A stretch of DNA of 64,000 bases from Trogon surrucura (GCA_020746105.1 CM036632.1:310001-374000); one strand, 5' to 3'; numbered from the stretch's first letter, positions 47,262-59,968 are shown. Notes: generated by a model not told the origin, from the letters alone. Numbers and translations: made by a program.

Positions 47262-50159
47262 GCTCTGGGGGGGTGCAGGCGCGTGCCTCGGGGCAGGTTG
47301 CTGGCTGCGGCTGCAGCTGCCAGCAGTGGCCGTTGAGGCTCAGGAGGCAGACGTGTGCTGCACAGCCCCGTGACGATGGCACCTCGTGCGTGGCTGGGCC
47401 AACTCTTGCCCACTCTGTCAGAGCCCTGTGGGGGCCTCTGCTTAGATGTCCCTGTGGAGGGGATGCTCCAGTAGCCACAAGTAATTTAGCAGCACAGGGG
47501 ATGCTTAAGAGCACTTCAGAACTGTTTCTAGGGCAGGAAAGGCCTGGCTGAAAGAACAACAAATATTGGATTTGTTTTGTGTAGAGAAAATGGCTGCCGC
47601 AGTGTCAGGACATTGTGTAGAAAGTGTTTTCATTCCTTGTAAATTAGCCCAAGGGCTTGTCCTCCTCCTGTACTTCCTGCAGAGCTCGGGGCTGGTTCCA
47701 TTCACAGCACTGCCGCTGTTGCTAGGTGCCAGAGAAAAGCAGAGTGTTTCTGTGTATTTTCTTTTCCAGACACCAAAAACGAAAGCTGGCCACGTAGGCT
47801 GACCTCTGGGTAGATGTCACCTGGAAACAAACAGCTTTCACTAGGTAAATTTCTAGTTCATTTTCTCCATGTCATGTGGCAGTGTTGGTGCCTTGGTCTG
47901 GGATGAAAAAAATCATGTTTCTCTTCCTCGGTGGTTTTCTCGGGCTATCCACCATCCCATGCAAAGGACAGCCTTCCCAGGGGAAAGCAAAGCAGCATCA
48001 GCCAGCAAAAATCTTTGGGATGTGTGGATAAGCAAGGCTCAGAGTAACCTCAGGAGGTATCACGCCAAAGAGGAGCACAACCAAAAGTGCAGAGGCAGAA
48101 GGGGGATGTGCCGTGCACCTGGGGCTGCCCCAGGGCTTCACCTGGCTTGTGCCCATCCCACAGCCCTCGGGACACAGGTGGGGCTGCTGTTGTCCTCACC
48201 ATTGGCCTCACCTCTCTGCTCTCCCCACCCCTTAAGACCAGTGGCCAATGGCTTGTGAGGGTTTTGTTGGGTTTTTTTCGTTTCTTCCTTCCATAAGAAG
48301 AGATAAAAGGGAGGGCAGGAGAGGTCAGGCTTAGGTGGTGCTGGTTATCAGCCCCTGCCTGAGGGGAGAGGCGAGCCCAAGACTGTCCTGCCAGAGCCAG
48401 GAGAAGATATGGAAGTGTCCAGCAGCAGGGATGGACCAACCACTGCTCCTCTCAATGCGTGAGTCACAGAGCCCTGGAGAAGAGAAACATTTTGATCGTT
48501 TGCATTTTATGTGTGAGGAGGTTAATTACAATGATGGTAAAGGCAGTCATTGGCATTACAATTTGATTAGAAGGGAACTTTGGTTCTCAAAGAGATCTAG
48601 CCAGGGGCAACATCTCTCTCTGAAGCAGCAGTTTTTTATCCCAAAGGCTGCAGTAGCCTGTTGTGGGGGACTGGGGAGAGCTTTGGTATGATTTCATGCA
48701 CCAGTTGGAATATCGTTATCTGAGTTACTGCCTGTGCTTGTAAATCCCTGACTGTGAGAGGGGTGATAAGATCTCAAGGCATTCCTGTCTGTGCAGTAAG
48801 GAACCGGGAAAGACACATTAACGTTATTTAATTGCTGTGCATCAGTGCCAGGAGCTTGGGTAACAAGCAAGTAGATTCAGAATGGCTCATGTGTGAGATC
48901 AAATCTGGACTATTTGTTGTTGCTGAGACTTGCTGGGAGAGTTAACTGGAAAGTTAACATGGGAAAGCCTATAACCAGAAAACTGTTGTGCAAACAGAAA
49001 GCGGGGGGCAAAAGGTGGCAGAAGGTCACTCTCCATGGTGACACTTATGCTGTGAACTCGACAGCAAGGGCTCTCAGGTGCATGAGGATGGATGTCCCGG
49101 GGTGCAGAGCATGAGCTGGGAATGTGTGATAGGGCAGGAGGATCAGTTCTGTGTGAATCTGCAGAAAGAGGAAGAGAAGACCAGGTAAGTGTGAGATATT
49201 TTGCTTGGAGTGATGTGTGCTGGAGGTCCCACACTACCAGAACTGAAATGGCCTTAAAATTCCCCAAACCATACGTGGTACTTTCCTGACTCAGGAGTTG
49301 CATCCAAGAGATCTGCATTAGTTCTCCTATGGACAGGGTGGGACTGGTCGCTGAACTGAACCTTTGAGGCAGCTTTGATGCAGGGAGTTGTGACTCAGCG
49401 ACGTTTCTTACTTATGAACAGTGTAAAATCCAAATCCGTATGTGGATGTACACTTGTGTTTTAAAAGGGCTAATTTACAAAGTTGGAAATAATAATGAAG
49501 CATATTGTTCGGCAACAAGGATGTTAGGAAAACGATGTAAACAAGTGAAAGAAGATGAAAATGTAAAGAGAATGTAAATGAGAAGGCAAGTCTTACAGAA
49601 TGTTGCTAGAGGGAGGAGGACACTTTACTGGGAGCTGGTGGCCCTGTGAGGGAGGAAGGGGTGCTCCCAGCTGGGCTGGAAGGACTACCTCCTTTCATGG
49701 AGGCAGCAGAGAACCTGTAGAAGTCAGGTGTGTCTGGAGCAGCACTCCTAGTTCTGCTAGGGTGGGAGCTGGTATCTAGGAAAAGAGTTAGGAAGAGCCA
49801 TGAGGTGATGACAGAGAATGAAACTGTGCTGTAAGGCAGGAGCCTGCACAGGGAGAGATCTCTTACTTTCTCCCGGAGCCAGGCTGCGGAAGCACCTTAC
49901 CGTGCCCACAACTCCTGACGTGGAGATGGGTGCTCTGGCAGCAGACAGCTCTCTTGTCTGGCAGACAAAGGTCTGTCTAACGAGATGCTGCTGAAGACAG
50001 ACAACTTCAGATTAGAGAGAAGCTGCACAATGGAAACTGTGAGTGCAATTAAGCAATGGACCCAGGATCTCTCCCTCACTGGAAATGCTGCAGTGAAGAT
50101 CAAATGTTTTCTCTTTTAACAGACTTGTGGTTGTTTAAACCGGAATTAATCCAGGACAG
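47262..50159. other. Unassigned sequence
   Basis: GC-rich to 47470, then average. 49380-49600 is AT-rich and purine-rich. No CR1, LTR or exon recognised. Confidence 0.5.
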
Positions 50160-50240
50160 TCTGATGGCCTGTGCTCGGCAACGAGGTCAAGCTGGGTGAT
50201 CATCAGGTCCCTCCCGGCCTTATTACCCACAACTCTATAT
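50160..50240 (+). mobile_element. Old CR1 3' end fragment
   Basis: The order GGCCTGTGCTCGGCAACGAG, GTCAAGCTGGGTGATCATCA, GGTCCCTCCCGGCCTTATT, then AACTCTATATGCA follows the 3' end of the old CR1 subfamily group shared with turtles and crocodilians (landmarks: CCTGTG, GGTCAGACTAGATGATCA, GGTCCCTTCTGGCCTT, ATCTATGA). Divergence is high and the terminal repeat is decayed. No coding part remains. Confidence 0.65.
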
Positions 50241-52000
50241 GCAGATAGGATACAGATGGTTCTCTCAAAAAATTGTCTTGGCTGGGCCTGAGCTGACGGG
50301 AAGCTCTGGATGGGGAGCTGGAGTAAGGCTGTGTCAGAAGGGAATGGCTTGGGGAGCAGCAGAGAGCTGCTCTGGCCCTGGTGGTCTGCCTGGTGGGACA
50401 GAGGCGTCCCTGGGGACACGGGGTGAGCAGAGGACAGTGCAAGGTCAAAGCTGGGTGTGAGGGTCTTTGAGCAGTACAGGGGGGAGAGCAGCGGGCTCTC
50501 CCCTTGCAGAAGGCGTGCTCCCGGGGCGATGCTTGCCTGGCTGCGGGCTGTCTGCTGGGAAGGCAGCTCTTCCCTGGGAAAAATATGCCCTTGGAGAGAC
50601 TCTCTCTGAGAAGACTGTAACTTTGCCTCAGATGGAATCCCTCGTTGTTTTTTTTTTCCTCTGGCACCTTTTTAAGAGGCAAAACTGAAGTGCCAACACT
50701 CTGACCTGTTCACCGAGCCCCAGACCGTGCAGGTGAATCACTGTGCCGTTTCCCTTTGAGGGCCCTTGAGGATTCGCCCCGGCTGTTTCCAGGGCTGACT
50801 TGGTGCATTTAACTTTCTTGAAATATTGTTATCTGTGTTTGTCATGCCCGCGGTGGTCTCCCCCAGTTTTTACTAGCTGTCGGTTTCAGTTATGGCTGCC
50901 TAGAATGGATTATATAGTCTTATTTGCATGGAAGAAATATTTGAATATATCAACATGCCTTGAATGCTTAAGATTTAAACCACATGAGTGTACAGGCTCA
51001 ATGTACAGTAGTAAGGAGGAGTGAAGCAGTGTTATTGCCATGCACCTCTTTCAGTCATGTCCAGCAGTCAAGCCTCAGGGACTTCGGAACGAAGGGTCCT
51101 GTGTGTGTGCTGCTCTTGCTGTGGCAGGTCCCAGCAGAGTCAATGTGGGGTTTCTGTAATGCTGCAGGGAGCAGAGTCTTGTACATCCTTGCCAGTATTT
51201 GCACATTCTGCCTCTTCACTTGCATTGGATTATACTCACTTTGGTTTGCAAAAACCTCGCAGAGAGAGACTCAGTTCCAGCCTGTGGCACTGTCCTCTGA
51301 AGCTGCACACCTTGTGCATGCTTCTCTTGCTTTGCCAGGAGCAGGGGCAACAGGGCTTACAGGGCCATTAAACAAATTTGCCCCTACTCTAGAGCCTTGT
51401 TTAGTTCTTTGTGCATTTTCCTCCCATGTGCACAGATGCACGGACTCTGGGTCGGTCAGTGCCATCCATCTGTTCCAGCTACTGCACAGCATCTGCTTGC
51501 TATCTTACCACTTGATAAAAACTTCCTCTCCTTTTGTCTCCTACGTGCAGCTCTTGTTCTGAAGCAGCCCATGGACTTGTTAGTTCTGGAAATGCTAGAC
51601 ACCTGCTCCGTGCTGTGTCTGGGTTTCAGAGTGGTTACATCTATGATATGTTAATTTTTGAACCGTAGAAGTACAATTGCTCTGGAGGATAAATCAACCC
51701 TATAGCAATGCCAGGGGATGGAGAATTGTTCTTTTCTGACTGCTTGTAATATGGCAGTTGATTTTGTTGACCTGCAGCACCGTTGTGCCTGGATGCTGTG
51801 GTCACAGCCTCGTTGGACAGGGCAGGACAGGAACACAGAGCACGAGCAGAGCCGTCACCTCAGAGAGCTGACAGGACACATTCCTCCTCCCTTTGAGCTG
51901 CTGACCTTTAGCATGGGCCTGTCTAGAGACCTCTGATAGATCAGCAAGGATCGCTTTACATTGACAAGTACAAAATACGGTACCTTGTGTAAATGGCTTT
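50241..52000. other. Unassigned sequence with an octamer
   Basis: A perfect octamer ATTTGCAT at 50922-50929 lies in an AT-rich patch (50800-51010). A 192-codon plus frame (50984-51562) contains a hydrophobic stretch but no family match; the DNA is not GC-rich, so this frame is slightly less expected than the others, yet a second plus frame overlaps it. No gene claimed. Confidence 0.35.
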
Positions 52001-55000
52001 TCTCCAGACTAAGTAACTTCCTTTGTCAGATTTTCCTGCTGTATAATCCCCCCCCACTCCATTCTCTTTTTGCTTGACCTATATTATTCAAGCTCCAATT
52101 CAATTCTACCATTGTGCAAATCAAATGACCAGATCAGCTCCTCTGCTGATTCATAGCTGGCAGCACAATACCCTCTGACATATGTAAAATGCTCCTCTCT
52201 GTATGAGCCAGGATCTCACTAACCTTCTAAGCAGTGCTTGTGGATCAGAATATAAACAGAGGCGCTGAGTCTGACACACGCAGCTACTCCTTCTATACCA
52301 TGCTAGCTCCTGCAGCAGCATTTAAGCTGTTCTTTGTATGAATATTATTCCTACCCACACATACAACTTAGTGTTACTGATAAATTGCTATGCATTCACA
52401 GCTCTTTGCCTTTTCCTGGAGCTACTAAGGCTGAAGAAGTGGATCCAGATGGCAAAGTTTTCATCCAGAAAACGTACTGGTATGGGGCTGAAGCAAGCAC
52501 ATGGCTATCGGACTCCTGTGATGGTGCCTCCTCTTAGGCTGTCGGGCAGCCCTGCAAAGGTCTCTCCTCCAAACCTGCTCTGCTGAGGTTGGTCTTGCTT
52601 CTGCCCCCTGGAGAGGATCTGGTACTGCCCGCACTGAGCAGAACCCTCCCCAGATGCTGAAGATACTCTAAACTGAATAAGCAGTTGGAAAACTTGGCAC
52701 GGGGCTTTGGGTGCTATAAACTGAGGGGCTGGATGAAGATCTGAGATACGGAGGGCCCTGTGTGTAGCAGCCAGCGTAGCCTGTTACCCAGAGCACCTTG
52801 GTGCAGAGACAGCCAGGTGAAGGCATCTTGCCCCAGATGGTGCAGCTCCTCAGTAACATCTTCCATGCACTAAGCAAAGACACTTGGTATGAAGTCCCCC
52901 AGCCTGGTGGGAGAAGGACCCTGCAGACGGGAGCAGTGGAGAGGAGCCCTCTCTGCTGGGTGTGGAGCTGAGCTGCCCAGTGTGTGGAGCTGTGGCTCCA
53001 CATAGGTAGGTGGGCGTCGGAGGGGTGTAGCCTGGCGGAATGGAGGAAAAAATGGTGTCCCAGCTGCTGTGGAGGAAGGCTGAATTTCCCCCGCCCGCAG
53101 AGAGCTCTGTCCCTCGCTAGACTCTGTGGCTGAGGACTGGTGAGATCCCAGGCTCCGTGGGAAGGAGCAGAGATCAGCTGCGCGACCGGCCAGGGTGCTG
53201 CGCATGGAATTCTGCTGATGGGCTCCTTGCAAGGGCTTGACCTGATCCTTCAGGAAGGCTTCTCTTCTCCAGGGCTGATCTTGCACATCAGCCTGCTGCT
53301 CGGCTGGGAGCTGAGGAGAGGAGCTTGCAGAGTGGTGGGTTTCTCCTGTGGGCTCTATGGAGTGATGCCTGGAGGGTTTTCAGTTTGTGTTGTCATTAGG
53401 ACTTGCATGAAAAAAACTTGTGACTGTAACTGGTAGGTGAAAGTTAACGACTTGTCTCAGCTATTATTATACATGCCAGAAGCAGAAGGGACTGCACTGC
53501 GAGGTAAAGAGATGCCATCCTGGAACCAGATGACTGGGTGATACAATTAAGATAAAGAAATCACATATTGTTGGCAATAGGGAAGCAGAAGTGATGAAAT
53601 GTGTGATTGGGAAGTGCGGGAACAAGATGAAATTAAAGAAAAATCACAATAAGGAGCAGAAAATGAGCAGGACTTGGAACAAGAGATGCAGTTGTTGAGA
53701 AGATAAGAAGAGCAGAAATAAATTGAGAGCAAACATTCTTGGAGTGGAAGTGAAGACATACAAAAAAAGTCTTTCCAAACTCTATTAAAAATAAGTTGCT
53801 GTGCTAGAATGAGAACATTACAACTGAAATGAAATGTCATTATTAAACCATTGGCCTTGGTGGTCAGTGCTCAGGGAAGGGCAGGGTAAAAACCCTCCCA
53901 GGTTGAGCTATGCTGGTGCAAGACCTTCTGCAGGGACCCAAACCTGGGCTGGACCTGTCTGTGCAGGCAAATGTGCCATCAGAGTTCCTGCTTTTGACTG
54001 AAACAGGTGATGGTAGCTGCACAGTCACGTGCCGCCAGGAAAGGATTGAACAGTGCCGTGGGGCATCCAGGAGCAGTCTGAAAGCCTCAAAGGCTGCGAT
54101 GGCTCCTGGGGTAGCAGGTGGCTGGCAGTGAAGTGTCCGTCCTCTCAGCTAGAGCTGCTTCCCCCTGTGGCTCCCTTCTGGTGCTCCCTGAGGGCAGTGG
54201 CTGGCTGGGCTTGCTGGTAGCTCACCGGCTGCCTCTTCCTGGGAACAGCAGCACTAACGCAGCCAGCGGGACTCTGCTGTGCGCAGGGGTCAGAGCTGCG
54301 CTCGGAAGTAGATGCAAAATATTCTTGGCACAATTTCCCCCCAGCGAGATATACATGTGCATGTACGCACGGTCTCGGGAAGATCTGTGCAAGAGGAAGA
54401 GAAAGTACAAGACCTGGTGATTGCTATTTCTGAATTCTGGGGAGGCTCTGGGACGTGCTGGTGACAGGGCTGCATAAGCAGGTTGGTAGCACTGAAACGT
54501 GTGAAAGGAATTCTGTCTTTGTGCTGAGTACAAGATGTCTGTGCCGAGCTGCAGCTCTGAAACCTGTCACAGCTGATGGGAAGATTGGCTGTCTGCACCA
54601 GGCAGAAGGGAGCTGCTGCCGGTAACAGCATCCGTTGGGTGACAGCATGGATGTGTGCTTGCTTTCCGACACCCTGCGTGGCCCCGAGCCACACCAGCAC
54701 AGGGGAGGATGGGTCCAGCGGGCACTCGTGGCTGTGAGGAGCCCAGGATCTCTGTGGGAACGCAACACCTGAATGCACACAAGCACCATCAGCACAGTCC
54801 TCCCCAGCACCTCTCCTGGGCAACCTCAGTGGTGGCATCACCCTTCTCGGGTGCCTCTGTTTGAGCTCCAGGACACGCTCACAGCATGACCTCGCTGATG
54901 CGCTTCCTCCTTGTGCGTGTCTGACGTGCCCAAAGGCACATCTCCCTGTTCAGCGGACGTGAGAGTGGCTTGGGAGCCTCCTCCCTTGTGCCGCAGGAAT

Positions 55001-55240
55001 GGGTCTGCTCTGTGAGCAGCGAGTGTTATCAGGGTGCTGGGGCAGACCTGGGTCAGGTGAATTTGCCCGGTGGTCTGCAGGCTTGGCCAGACGAGTCCTT
55101 TCCTGTATCTTAGCTGTATCCGAGGGATCTGCCGCGTGCTGGGGGGGATGCTGCGTGCTGCCTGGCTTCTCTGAGGGATCCGTTGGGATTCCTTCACGCA
55201 AATCTGCGTGGGAGGTCGTCATGCCACGACCTCTCTGAAG
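52001..55240. other. Unassigned sequence
   Basis: AT-richer at 52000-52420 and 53400-53860, GC-rich elsewhere. The purine-rich stretch 53540-53780 gives a Ser/Leu/Cys-rich minus frame by composition. Nothing recognised. Confidence 0.5.
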
Positions 55241-58200
55241 GGATCAAAGGGCTGGCAGCACGGGCTGGCTCCCTGTGCTTCCTCTCAAACCACCGATTTA
55301 CAGATTGTGATTACAGAACAACAACAATATGTTTGCGTAGTTAAATGCTAAATCTTGTGGGTGTGGGGAAATTATCGGTTGTTGCCGTCCAACTTTTGCT
55401 ATGCTTTCAATAACTTCTGACTTGTTTTGAGGAAGTTATATTAACATACACAGCTCGCAGTCCTGTGCAGGGAGAAAGTTTCATCTAATTACTGAAATTC
55501 AAGCTTCTGAGCTTGGTATATCTCTGAGGTGGATGACAAGTGAATTCAAGTTTATTTGCAGTTTAAGTTTCTGGTAACTGTAAAATACTGCTCTGTTCAC
55601 ACAGAAATGAGCTGCCAGCTGGGTGCCGGGGAGCACGGGGTGTGTGCTGGGAGCTGAGCTCAGTGCCCCAGGACCCTCTGCCCGGCACTCTCGGGCAGAG
55701 AGCCGGTCTCAGTGCGGCTCTGCAGGGACCCCCACAGGGCACCCCACGGCAGCTATGGGGTTGCTCTCTGGGATGGTCTGTTTGGGCAATGAAATGAAAC
55801 TTTCTCCATGAAGTTAAAAAGCTGGTTTTGGATGGAGCCTTTTCAGCCTGGCAATAGGAGCACTGCGCCACCCGCACCCATCCTGGCAGCCAGCACTCTC
55901 TGTTCGCATCCTGCGCTGTCGATCCAGCCGGTGAGCCCCGCTCTCTGTCTGCAGTAACAGGCTTTGGAAATGAATCTTCTTAAGCCTCCAGTTGGCGATT
56001 CCAAGATTCATTTTTCCACCTGTCATATTCTCCTTGACCCCCACAAAGAGTTATGGGATAGAAGTGAAATTCAAATCAGGCAACTCCTTTATCTGCTTGC
56101 CCTGCATTTTCATCCTCTCCAAACTAAAAATGAGAAAGTACTATGACACCTGCACAGATGGATTGAGTTAGGGTGAAGATTTTAAACTTTATTGAATAAA
56201 GTGTTGGAACTAACCAGGAGAATATTCTTTTATCTCTTTAACACATGTGCTCTGAGCTGCTCAGGGCCTCCAAGTGATAGATCTTCCCAAGACTCGCGGG
56301 CGTTTGCCACTCCACCTCATGGGAGAAGCAGTGCTACCCTCTCCTCTTTGCTGGCTGGAGCTCTGCTGGTGGCACTGGGTGCTTGATGTGTAGACCAGCT
56401 TTTGGGTCTGTGGCTTTTAGCCTCTGAACCTTTTGTTTCTAATCAGAAGAAACATGCATGGGTGCAGGTGTCACAGGTAGGATGGATGTAATCTTTCTCT
56501 CTGTTAATGATCTCCAGCTTTGCTGAGGGTTTGGGCTGGGCCAGCCACTGGACGCTGACAGATGCTCTCTAACCAAGCGGTTCCTCCCAGTGAATGATGT
56601 TTCATATAGTTCACAGAACTGCCTCTTGCATAGCAGATTCTAAAATTAATTCTGGCTGGGGTCAAGAAGCCGTTTCCTGTTGTGCTCTGGGTCCAGGGTG
56701 AGGGCAGGACTGTCCCTGCGGGCTGTGGGAATCCCGAGTCATTACCCTGTGTGTCATGCCACCGTGGAAGCTTGCAGGCAGATGACTGCCCTGTTGATAG
56801 CACAGCTGCAGTCACAGAAGGCTTACCGGATTTTACTTTATTTCTTAATTAATTGTATTTCTGGTACTGATTTTGGGGAATCCCCCTCCTCTCCTAGGTG
56901 ACCATGTATAGTTAGTATTCATTATCTGGCTCTCTGAAGCTGTTTTTAAGGACAACAGAAAAGTCTGTCAAGCGATGGAGAGTGAAAATCCAATGATCCG
57001 CATTCAAGGATGATGTGTTTAAACTGGGAAATTTGTAGCAATGCTGGATGAGGAAATAAAAACACCAGAACAAGGACTTCCTCTTCTTTGGGGTTTTTGT
57101 TGGAGGAGGAAGTCACAAGTATAGCATGAGTCCTGCAAAGTCCAGTGTGCCCAAAACATGCTGGGCTGAGCCTCCTTCTGAGGCTTTGTCCTGCCAGTGC
57201 CTCAGGTTCAAACCATTATCCTTAGTGAGCTGCTGCAGAGTGCAATTTCCCTTTTTGGGCAGGGTATGAATTACTAAGCAAACTTCCATGGATCACAAGG
57301 AAAGGACAGCTCTTGCCGGGGTCCCTGAGCTGTTTGCGTGCAGATGACTCCAGAGCTCTGCAGCAGCTGCAGCCCTTTGAAAAGCTGCGCAGGAGCCTTT
57401 CCTGCCTTCATGATTCTGCACAAAGATGGTGTCAGATCTGCGTGTCTCAGTACCTTAACCCTCCTGCTGCTGATCAGGCACATTGGCATGGGGGAGCTAC
57501 CACCAGTTCTCCCTGCCTGTGTGCCCCCTGCAGCCGTGCGGGGTGAAGGCATGGATCCCCATGTTCCCCACCTCCAGCACTTCAGGGTGTGGTGGTGTTA
57601 CACATTCCCTGTGCTGTCCACTACCTCTGCCCTGCGTGCCACTTCCCTTGCAGGAGGGATGAGGCAAGAAGTGGCTCCTCCGTAGTCCTGGGGGGCTCCC
57701 TGCCCTCCTTGGTCTGGATCCAGCATGCTGCTGCCCATGCCCTGGGAGGGGATACCATCGGGTGCTGCGGGACAATTTGCATCCCAGTTGTTGAGAGTTT
57801 GGGGTCCATGTGGGAGGGACAGGAAGCAGCGGTCTGTCCTGAGCCAAACGGCTGCTGCAGGGACTCGGGCCACCCTGGACGCTGGCAATGTTCCCAGGCT
57901 GCCAGTGCTTGTGGTGCTGCCCTCACGGACCCATTAATGTTGGGAGCTCAGACCCACAGGTCGCCTCCAAACCACCTGGAGGTCGGTGGAGCGGGTGAAG
58001 TGCTGGGGGAGGCGGTGGGGCACCCCACGGGGAGGTGTGGGTGGCCGGGCAGTTTGCTCGCAGGCACCCGGCGTCCTCTCGACCTCCCCAGCCGCTGCCT
58101 CCTTTATGTCCTTTCCGAGCCTTTCTGTGGGTTTTGTGGCTGCTGTTCTCTGAAGTCAGCACTGAGTTTCCCTTCTCAGAATAATGGAATTTAATGGAAT

Positions 58201-58894
58201 TGAATTCCTGCTGGGCTAATTTCTGTGCAGTAAAAATAGCTGCAGTGATGATGCATGTAATGTACGTCCACTGCCACCTTCGCTAGGGGAAATATGACTT
58301 AGTGGTGGCAGAGATGAGGGACACGGCGACATTTTTTGGCTCATCTTGGTCCTTCAGCTCTATGGAAGAGCTCAGGAGTCTGACTCCTGCTGAGGCAACA
58401 GCCTGGATGTGACTGCCGGGGCCATGGAGCATCGCCGGGGCCGCATGGGCTGACGTGTCCCCTGCCCCTGCCTCCTCGCCCGGGCAGCGCCTGCCCAGCA
58501 CCGCTTGGTCCAGCCGCGGAGCGTGGCTGCTGTGCCACAGACCGTGGCTGCGGCTGCGTGTGAGAGGTGCTGAGCCGCAGCAGTGAGCAGGTGCGGGGTT
58601 GCAAGGAGGAGGCTGATGGGTGCTGTTACTGGAGCGTGGGTGCGTGGAGCTGTCTTCTGCATCTTCCCCCAGACCTGGAGTTCCCCACTGTGCTCAGGCA
58701 CGTGGAACTGAAATAAAGCTGCGCTCCTGCAAAGATAAAGCTCTTTCTGCTCTGCTTGGTGGAGTGATTCACACAAATGGAGATGAAATGAAGAAAAGCA
58801 AGTTATTGGAAAATGAGTTTGTTTAATATAGGAAATTGGGGGGTCTAGCAAACACTGACGTGGATGAGGGCAGAACCTATGTTCTTATAAACCT
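55241..58894. other. Unassigned sequence
   Basis: AT-rich at 55300-55570, 55960-56230 and 56820-57060; GC-rich at 57290-58130 and 58390-58620. Chance frames on both strands in the GC-rich parts. No repeat family named. Confidence 0.5.
56186..56202. other. Small hairpin with AATAAA on both strands
   Basis: Perfect inverted repeat ACTTTATT-G-AATAAAGT. It places AATAAA on the plus strand (56195-56200) and on the minus strand (56188-56193). It could serve as a bidirectional 3' end signal between converging transcripts; no transcript is known here. Confidence 0.3.
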
Positions 58895-58935
58895 TATAAC
58901 TCTGGCCTGTGTCATGTAGGTGAGAATCTAAGCAG
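58895..58935 (+). mobile_element. Possible old CR1 3' end scrap
   Basis: ACTCTGGCCTGTGTCATGTAGG followed by TGAG and AATCTA fits the old CR1 3' end order (CTGGCCTGTG, ATACAGG, GTCAG, ATCTATG) with an internal deletion. Very short, so a chance match is possible; three other CR1 pieces lie just downstream. Confidence 0.35.
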
Positions 58936-59024
58936 AGCCCAGGGCACAATTAGAATTGGAAAGGGGGCATACACCAGCAGAAAGTCAATACAGAAAAAGA
59001 CCGCATTCTGTGCTGGAAAGAGAA

Positions 59025-59042
59025 ATCAAAAGCAGAAATACA

Positions 59043-59074
<32 letters not shown>

Positions 59075-59104
59075 CACACACACACATGTATTTCTGCTTT
59101 TGAT
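59025..59104. repeat. 80-bp near-perfect palindrome of (TG)n(TA)n(CA)n with unique arms
   Basis: Centre is (TA)9 at 59057-59074, flanked by (TG)7 on the left and (CA)6 on the right. Outside these, 15 unique bases ATCAAAAGCAGAAAT (59025-59039) pair perfectly with ATTTCTGCTTTTGAT (59090-59104). The only asymmetry is one dinucleotide. The match stops sharply at both ends. Both strands therefore encode nearly the same short peptide. Such inverted repeats can extrude a cruciform and are unstable (established for AT-rich palindromes). A microsatellite alone would not give matching unique arms, so a fold-back copying event is likely. Confidence 0.95.
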
Positions 59105-59399
59105 ATATGAAATATCTTGCAGGGGAACTTTTTTACAGGAAAGGATGTGGGTGTGATAATGCCCTGCTGTTGCCAAAAAGCAAAGTGTTATCATTTTAGG
59201 ATACATTAATGTGAATGTTGCCTGTATGGGCCTGTGTATAGTTGTTCCCCTGCATGTGATGTCAGGGAATAAAACTATTTTATTTTTAAAAGTAATGAAA
59301 TATGTATTTCTTCTAAGAAAGATATAGAGAAATTGGTGAGGCTCTTGAGAATTTTGAGAGATTCTGAGAAAACTGGAAGACGTGGCTCACAAGGAAAAC

Positions 59400-59515
59400 C
59401 TGAAAGAATTGAATCTTGTCAGTCTGAAATGGGATGACCAGAGTGGGGAATGTGACACTCTTCAAACACAGGAAAGGTTGTTACACAAAGGACAACAGTC
59501 AGTTGCTTTCTGTCC
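59400..59515 (+). mobile_element. Old CR1 internal fragment (ORF2 C-terminal region)
   Basis: The order CTGAAAGAATTGAATCTTGT, GTCTGAAATGGGATGACC, ACTCTTCAAACACAGGAAAG, GTTGTTACACAAAGGACAAC and AGTTGCTTTCTGTCC follows the CR1 segment AGAACTGGGcTTGTTtAGtCTG..., CTTCAAaTACaTgAAaGG, TGTTAtAaAGAGGA..., CAaTTGTTCTCtGTGTCC. Divergence is high and the frame is lost. It is the segment normally just upstream of the piece seen at 59969, but from a different, older copy. Confidence 0.6.
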
Positions 59516-59968
59516 TTTACAGGCTTAAGTTTCTATGATTTTGAAAAACTGAGTTTCTTGCAAATGAGGTTATAGATGAGGACAAATAACGATCAATTTT
59601 TGTATGAGTCTGCTGTGGGGAAAAAACCTGCTCATTCTGAAGGTGTTTGTCATAAAATCAGGAACAGGAAGGAAAAGGCTGAGGAGCTCTGCAGGCGACA
59701 TTGGCCGCCCGAAGCCAGCTGTGGTTGTACAGCACTGAGACACTGTGGGGCCAAGGGCAAAGTGAAATCACAGCTGGGTTTGGGGGCTAAAACAACTGCC
59801 AGGAGACATTTATTCGCAGTGTGCAGGTGTGCAGCTGGGTGGGTGGGTTTGGCACTGGTGTGTCGGGTCTGTGCACGCTGGCAGGAGTGGGTCAACGGGT
59901 TGTGGCTGGTGTTGCTGAGGCCACTGCACCTCCTGCGCAGCGGTTTTACTCAGAACTAGGCTTAGTTG
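59516..59968. other. Unassigned sequence between CR1 pieces
   Basis: No gene or repeat recognised. A stretch rich in GGGTGGGTTTGG occurs near 59837-59860. Confidence 0.5.

Noticed and set aside
50984..51562. 192-codon plus ORF with a hydrophobic segment, possible membrane protein
   Set aside because: The hydrophobic segment comes from a T-rich stretch; a second plus frame is open in parallel and no family is recognisable.
58956..59206. Short ORFs on both strands with the same YIYIY/THTHV peptide, possible conserved peptide
   Set aside because: The shared peptide is a direct consequence of the DNA palindrome and dinucleotide runs.
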